This document shows positions 60,704 through 64,000 of a DNA stretch of 64,000 nt, one piece after another. How positions within the stretch are numbered: position 1 is the first letter of the stretch; each line of letters starts with the position of its first letter. The notes under the pieces are model-generated. The model was not told the DNA's origin, did not search any database, and saw nothing but the letters and a program-made list of their open reading frames with translations. A program made the position numbers and the translations under genes. Source of the DNA: Candidatus Anstonellales archaeon (lineage in GTDB: Archaea > Micrarchaeota > Micrarchaeia > Anstonellales > CG1-02-47-40); assembly GCA_038869735.1 (NCBI GenBank), contig JAWCQO010000005.1:1-64000 (forward strand). Reading direction: 5' to 3'.

Positions 60704-61612
60704 GTGAGGCACCTAATTTCTATTCGTGACCTGTCGCGGAAGCAGGTTGAGAAGTATTTTAGAGAAACGGAGAAAATGGAGCGCGCTCTTGAGAAGGGAA
60801 GAGTGAATGTTTTGAGTGGCAAAATTATAGCTACTTTATTTTTTGAACCATCGACAAGAACTAAAATTTCGTTTCAGGCTGCAGCAAAACGTCTTGGTGC
60901 AGATGTTGTAGATTTTAATCAGGAAACTTCATCACTTAAAAAAGGAGAGAGTTTTTTAGACACAATACGAATGGTTGATGGATATGTTGATGGGATGATT
61001 ATTAGACATGAAAGTGATGGTTCGGCAAGGCTTGCATCTGAAGTTGCTACCCATCCTGTGATAAATGGGGGGGATGGGGCTAACCAGCACCCGACCCAGA
61101 CGCTTATTGACCTCTATGCAATAAAGAAGTTTAGTGGTAGGGTGACCAACCTACATGTAACTCTCTTTGGTGACCTAAAACATGCAAGAGCTATGCGCTC
61201 ATTTTTATATGGTGTGTCTATGTTTGGGAATGAGGTTGATCTTTGCTCGCCACCAGGTTTGGGAATGGATGAAAACGTGATATCTGAGATAAAAGAAAGA
61301 TTTGGAGTCGCGATAAGAGAGGTTAGCCGCCCACAACTTTCAAATTGTGATGTCCTCTATGTTTGTAGAATACAGAAAGAGAGATTTTCCGATCCTTATG
61401 AGGCGGTTCGGGTTCAACAAGAATTTTCGATTAATAGACAGATTTTAAGAGATGCTAAAAAAGACATGGTTATTTTACATCCCCTCCCAAGAATTGAGGA
61501 GATATCCAGAGATATTGACTCTGATAAAAGAGCGAGATATTTTGAGCAAGCAAAGCTTGGAGTTCCTGTTAGAATGGCTATTTTGGTGGATGTGGTGGGT
61601 AGGGGGTATTGA
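60704..61612 (+). CDS. pyrB: Aspartate carbamoyltransferase, catalytic chain
   Basis: 302 residues from GTG 60704. It joins carbamoyl phosphate and aspartate in pyrimidine synthesis. The carbamoyl-phosphate loop is FFEPSTRTKISF, followed by GANQHPTQTLIDLY, the 240s region ending in a RVQQEFSINR-type loop, and HPLPRIEEI. TATA-like ATTTTAAAAG lies at 60675-60684. The regulatory chain follows. Confidence 0.96.
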   Translation: MRHLISIRDLSRKQVEKYFRETEKMERALEKGRVNVLSGKIIATLFFEPSTRTKISFQAAAKRLGADVVDFNQETSSLKKGESFLDTIRMVDGYVDGMIIRHESDGSARLASEVATHPVINGGDGANQHPTQTLIDLYAIKKFSGRVTNLHVTLFGDLKHARAMRSFLYGVSMFGNEVDLCSPPGLGMDENVISEIKERFGVAIREVSRPQLSNCDVLYVCRIQKERFSDPYEAVRVQQEFSINRQILRDAKKDMVILHPLPRIEEISRDIDSDKRARYFEQAKLGVPVRMAILVDVVGRGY

Positions 61613-61668
61613 AGGGGGGGTATTTTATTTGTGTAATTGATGTTGATGTTTGGTGGTAAGGTGTGGCG

Positions 61669-62103
61669 ATGTTTGTTGAAAAGATAAAGAATGGGACAGT
61701 TATAGACCACGTGCCGGTTGGTTTGGGGCTGCAGATAATGAAGATTTTAGGGGTTGACAAGAACTATCCTGCGCGTGTTGCTCTTATTATGAATGTTGCT
61801 AGTAAGAAGATGGGTAGAAAAGATGTTTTGAAAGTTGAGGACAAGTATTTGGATAGATTGAGTTTGGATAGGATCTCGCTTGTTGCTCCTGGAGCCACAA
61901 TAAATTTAATAAAGGACGGAGATGTTGTTGAAAAGAGAGCTTGCCGGATGCCAAAGATTGTTGGGGGGATAATGGGGTGCCCAAATCCTAAGTGCATAAC
62001 AAATTTAGAGAGGGTTATAAATACCTTTTTTGTTGATGGTAGCGATGGGAGAGTTAGATGTAAGTATTGTGAACGAGTATTTCTCCCAGATGAATTAATA
62101 TAA
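61669..62103 (+). CDS. pyrI: Aspartate carbamoyltransferase, regulatory chain
   Basis: 144 residues from ATG 61669 (GTG 61663 possible). The allosteric domain begins VEKIKNGTVIDHVPVG and LGLQIMKILG. The zinc domain has cysteines in GCPNPKCIT and RCKYCERVF, four ligands that hold the interface to PyrB. Complete, so nucleotide-regulated ATCase is expected. Confidence 0.95.
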   Translation: MFVEKIKNGTVIDHVPVGLGLQIMKILGVDKNYPARVALIMNVASKKMGRKDVLKVEDKYLDRLSLDRISLVAPGATINLIKDGDVVEKRACRMPKIVGGIMGCPNPKCITNLERVINTFFVDGSDGRVRCKYCERVFLPDELI

Positions 62104-62156
62104 GGTAGGGTGGCGAGTTTTTTTAAACTTGAAGGAGTAGTTGTGTGGTGTTGGAT

Positions 62157-62570
62157 ATGGGGATACTTGACATCTTTAAAGGTTTGAGAGGTAAAAAGAG
62201 TGACGGTTTGCGGGTTCCATATAAAATAGAGACTCGGTTTAATCCGCTCCGGCTTTCAGCAAGGAGGGCGTCTTCGGTGGATTTGATTTTGGACATTACT
62301 AATATATCTGGCGAAGACGCACTCTGTTCTGTTATCGTGGCGGTTCCAAAGGGACTTGGAACTGATCCTACTGGACTTCAAAGAAAGAAGGAAGTTAATG
62401 TGGGTAAGATAGGAGTAAATGAGAAGAAGACGGTTACTGTTACGATTTACGGGACGCCAATGACGGCGGCACAGGAATATATGGTTGGAATTTTGGCGTA
62501 TGTTCATTTTAGAGATTATAGACATGTTTTGAATTCAATGAAAAGGACGATAACTTTGAGGGCAGTATAG
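62157..62570 (+). CDS. Conserved archaeal beta-sandwich-like protein
   Basis: 137 residues from ATG 62157 (GTG 62145 possible). MGILDIFKGLRGKK is an amphipathic, possibly membrane-touching N-terminus. The rest is beta-rich with LSARRASSVDLILDITNISG and EKKTVTVTIYGTPMTAAQ, like an immunoglobulin or arrestin-type sandwich. The function is unknown. It follows pyrI after 53 bases. Confidence 0.65.
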   Translation: MGILDIFKGLRGKKSDGLRVPYKIETRFNPLRLSARRASSVDLILDITNISGEDALCSVIVAVPKGLGTDPTGLQRKKEVNVGKIGVNEKKTVTVTIYGTPMTAAQEYMVGILAYVHFRDYRHVLNSMKRTITLRAV

Positions 62571-62605
62571 AATATTGGTAGTGGGTATAGGCGAGATATA
62601 GAAGG

Positions 62606-62932
62606 TTACGCGCTTTTTGCTTCTGTGGGTTCTTTTTGTTGTTGGATTGGTTGTGTCGGGGGTGGTGTTAGCTTTTCAAACAACGTTTCAAGTGTGTTTG
62701 CGATTGCCATGCCCTTACTTGTAAGTAAAACCACTCTTCGCCTTCCTTCCTTAGTAGTCTCTACCAACCCATCTTTTTGAAATTCAGTTATCAGTGACGA
62801 AACATAAACAAAAGTTGTGTTTGTTTGTCTTGCTATTTTTGATAAATGCCATTTTTGTGTAGTATTTTTTAGGAGTAATAGTATTGAAGAGGGTTTTTTG
62901 CGTATTAGTTTTTCAGCGTCCGTTTTAGACAC
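62606..62932 (-). CDS. MarR-like winged-helix transcription regulator
   Basis: 108 residues. wHTH: WHLSKIARQTNTTFVYVSSL as helix-turn-helix, GLVETTKEGRRRVVLLTSKG as wing, then a dimerisation-type helix. A proline- and glutamine-rich tail ends the protein. Target unknown. Confidence 0.8.
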   Translation of the reverse strand: MSKTDAEKLIRKKPSSILLLLKNTTQKWHLSKIARQTNTTFVYVSSLITEFQKDGLVETTKEGRRRVVLLTSKGMAIANTLETLFEKLTPPPTQPIQQQKEPTEAKSA

Positions 62933-62962
62933 CTATACTGAAGGATTTAAGTTTCTTGAAGG

Positions 62963-63036
62963 CGGGCCCGATGGGATTTGAACCCATGACACGCGGGTTA
63001 AGAGCCCGCTGCTCTGCCAACCTGAGCTACAGGCCC
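62963..63036 (-). tRNA. tRNA-Lys (CTT)
   Basis: The acceptor GGGCCTG pairs with CGGGCCC. The anticodon stem GCGGG/CCCGC holds CTCTTAA (anticodon CTT), and the T-arm is ATGGGTTCAAATCCCAT. 74 nt, no intron, CCA not encoded. Confidence 0.95.
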
Positions 63037-63119
63037 GCTTCTCTTCTTTTTGTTCTTTTTATTTTAGAGAGACAGGATTTATAAAATTTTGATGTTTGAG
63101 TTTTGAGGTTGGAAGAGCT

Positions 63120-63674
63120 ATGGTAGGTGAAGTCAACAAGGAAGGGATCTTTGTTTTTAGGGTTGGGCATCGTGTTGGTAGGGACGAGCGCGCCAGCACC
63201 CACCTTTTTTTAGCTGCTCGAGCGCTTGGTGCCACGGGAGCGTATTATTCTGGCCAAAGGGATTGTGAGTTGGAGAGTAGATTGAAGAGGGTTGTGGGGA
63301 GTTGGGGTGGGCATTTCTTTTTAGAATATGTTGGGGAAGGTTGGAAAATGTTTTTGGATAGGTGGAAGAAAATAGGGGGGACAATCGTTCACTTAACTAT
63401 GTATGGTGAACGGGTGGGTGATGTTTTAGGAAGTATTGGTGACCGGCGTCCGTTGTTAATTGTTGTCGGCGGTGCGAAGGTGTCTTATGAGGTTTATGGC
63501 AAAGCTGACTTTAATGTTGCCATAGGAAATCAGCCTCATTCTGAAATTGCCGCGGTAGCTATATTTTTAGACAGGTATTTAAAGGGTGAGTGGGAGGCGT
63601 TTGGTTTTGAGAAGGCAAGGATTAAGATCGTGCCATCAAAAATGGGAAAAAAGGTAATAGAATGTAAAAAATAG
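63120..63674 (+). CDS. trm56: tRNA (cytidine(56)-2'-O)-methyltransferase
   Basis: 184 residues from ATG 63120; TATA-like TTTATAAAAT at 63080-63089 supports this start. A SPOUT methyltransferase specific to archaea that methylates C56 in the T-loop. FRVGHRVGRDERASTHLFLA is the family signature; GGTIVHLTMYGE and VGGAKVSYEVY form the knot, with IGNQPHSEIAA. It is notable here because two tRNAs have introns in the same T-loop. Confidence 0.94.
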   Translation: MVGEVNKEGIFVFRVGHRVGRDERASTHLFLAARALGATGAYYSGQRDCELESRLKRVVGSWGGHFFLEYVGEGWKMFLDRWKKIGGTIVHLTMYGERVGDVLGSIGDRRPLLIVVGGAKVSYEVYGKADFNVAIGNQPHSEIAAVAIFLDRYLKGEWEAFGFEKARIKIVPSKMGKKVIECKK

Positions 63675-63699
63675 ACATAGATATTTATAATAGTTATTT

Positions 63700-63715
63700 A
63701 TAAAGCTTTTTGCTT
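63700..63715 (+). promoter_or_regulatory. TATA box before the last gene
   Basis: TAGTTATTTATAAAGC is about 25-35 bases before ATG 63736. Confidence 0.5.
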
Positions 63716-63735
63716 GTTTAGAAATGGGTGTTTAA

Positions 63736-64000
63736 ATGAAGAATATTAAAAGGGATAAGCGCCGACGGACCGCTAAGATAAGGGGCAGGGTTCGTGCGGT
63801 GAGTAAAAAATTCAAAAGTAATGGTAGGGGAGTGAGTGTTAAGAGAGTTGGTGGTTTGAAGGTAGTAAGAAATAAAACTAAAAAAGGTTTGAAGAAGGCA
63901 AGTACAAAAAAATTGCAAAAAAGTTTGGTTTATAGAAAAAGAATGGAGCTTCTATCAACCGCTCTTAGTAGGCAAAAAATGATTGAATTGGGTGGTGAGG
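63736..64000 (+). CDS. Basic hypothetical protein, cut by the window edge
   Basis: At least 88 residues, open at the right edge. The first 65 residues are extremely basic (KRDKRRRTAKIRGRVRAVSK and KKGLKKASTKK), then a helix-like stretch (SLVYRKRMELLSTALSRQKM). It looks like a nucleic-acid-binding or ribosome-associated protein. No family is recognised from this part. Confidence 0.65.
   Translation, partial: MKNIKRDKRRRTAKIRGRVRAVSKKFKSNGRGVSVKRVGGLKVVRNKTKKGLKKASTKKLQKSLVYRKRMELLSTALSRQKMIELGGE

Overview
This window is archaeal and most likely from a small-genome DPANN archaeon, near Micrarchaeota or Diapherotrites; the phylum is inferred. Archaeal markers are TBP, RNA polymerase subunit Rpo4 (RpoF), aIF5B, the L7Ae-S28e-L24e-Ndk cluster, the L21e-RpoF-DUF655-KsgA cluster, Nop5, Trm56, a PyrBI pair, tRNA introns at 37/38, and TATA boxes about 25-30 bases before many starts. 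The 16S gene (minus strand, about 1493-2988) and the 23S gene (plus strand, about 21092-23988) are unlinked and oppositely oriented, and each is flanked by its own long inverted repeat. No 5S gene was found.

Layout: 1-4300 holds a possible gene end, an HTH protein, a catalytically degenerate LAGLIDADG protein, 16S rRNA, intron-bearing tRNA-Met and a decayed gene. 4297-9470 holds purH, a radical SAM enzyme, a surface protein and small proteins. 9492-14340 is a minus-strand translation cluster (L7Ae, S28e, L24e, Ndk, Dcd, aIF5B, truncated NFACT). 14445-19230 holds membrane proteins, glycyl-tRNA synthetase, Nop5, a phosphoesterase and an acetyltransferase, with an 86-bp triplication at the nop5/phosphoesterase junction. 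19274-24026 holds tRNA-Pro, tRNA-Ala with two introns, an unknown protein and 23S.

24223-38699 is the most unusual part: a 14.5-kb minus-strand operon of six abutting or overlapping genes. Five encode paralogous polytopic membrane proteins that share a core but carry different cysteine-rich or Ig-like exterior domains. The sixth encodes a 1431-residue cysteine-rich putative lipoprotein. A second cluster at 49679-52662 encodes a VirB4-type ATPase split into two genes, the first with an N-terminal membrane hairpin. I infer that the two clusters may form one type IV secretion or conjugation-like machine, with the five paralogues as VirB6/TrbL-like channel proteins. The window does not prove this.

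38745-64000 is mostly housekeeping: Dus, a TBP with nearly identical halves, L21e, RpoF, DUF655, tRNA-Arg with two introns, KsgA, a flavin reductase-like protein, a winged-helix protein, two TGS-domain GTPases, PheT, MarC, an aminotransferase, a GT-C-like membrane protein, methionine aminopeptidase, a HAD hydrolase, tRNA-Glu, thymidylate kinase, PyrB, PyrI, tRNA-Lys and Trm56. Several proteins are shortened or have lost motifs: NFACT without its C-terminal domain, Nop5 without its fibrillarin-binding domain, L24e without zinc cysteines. This fits genome streamlining.
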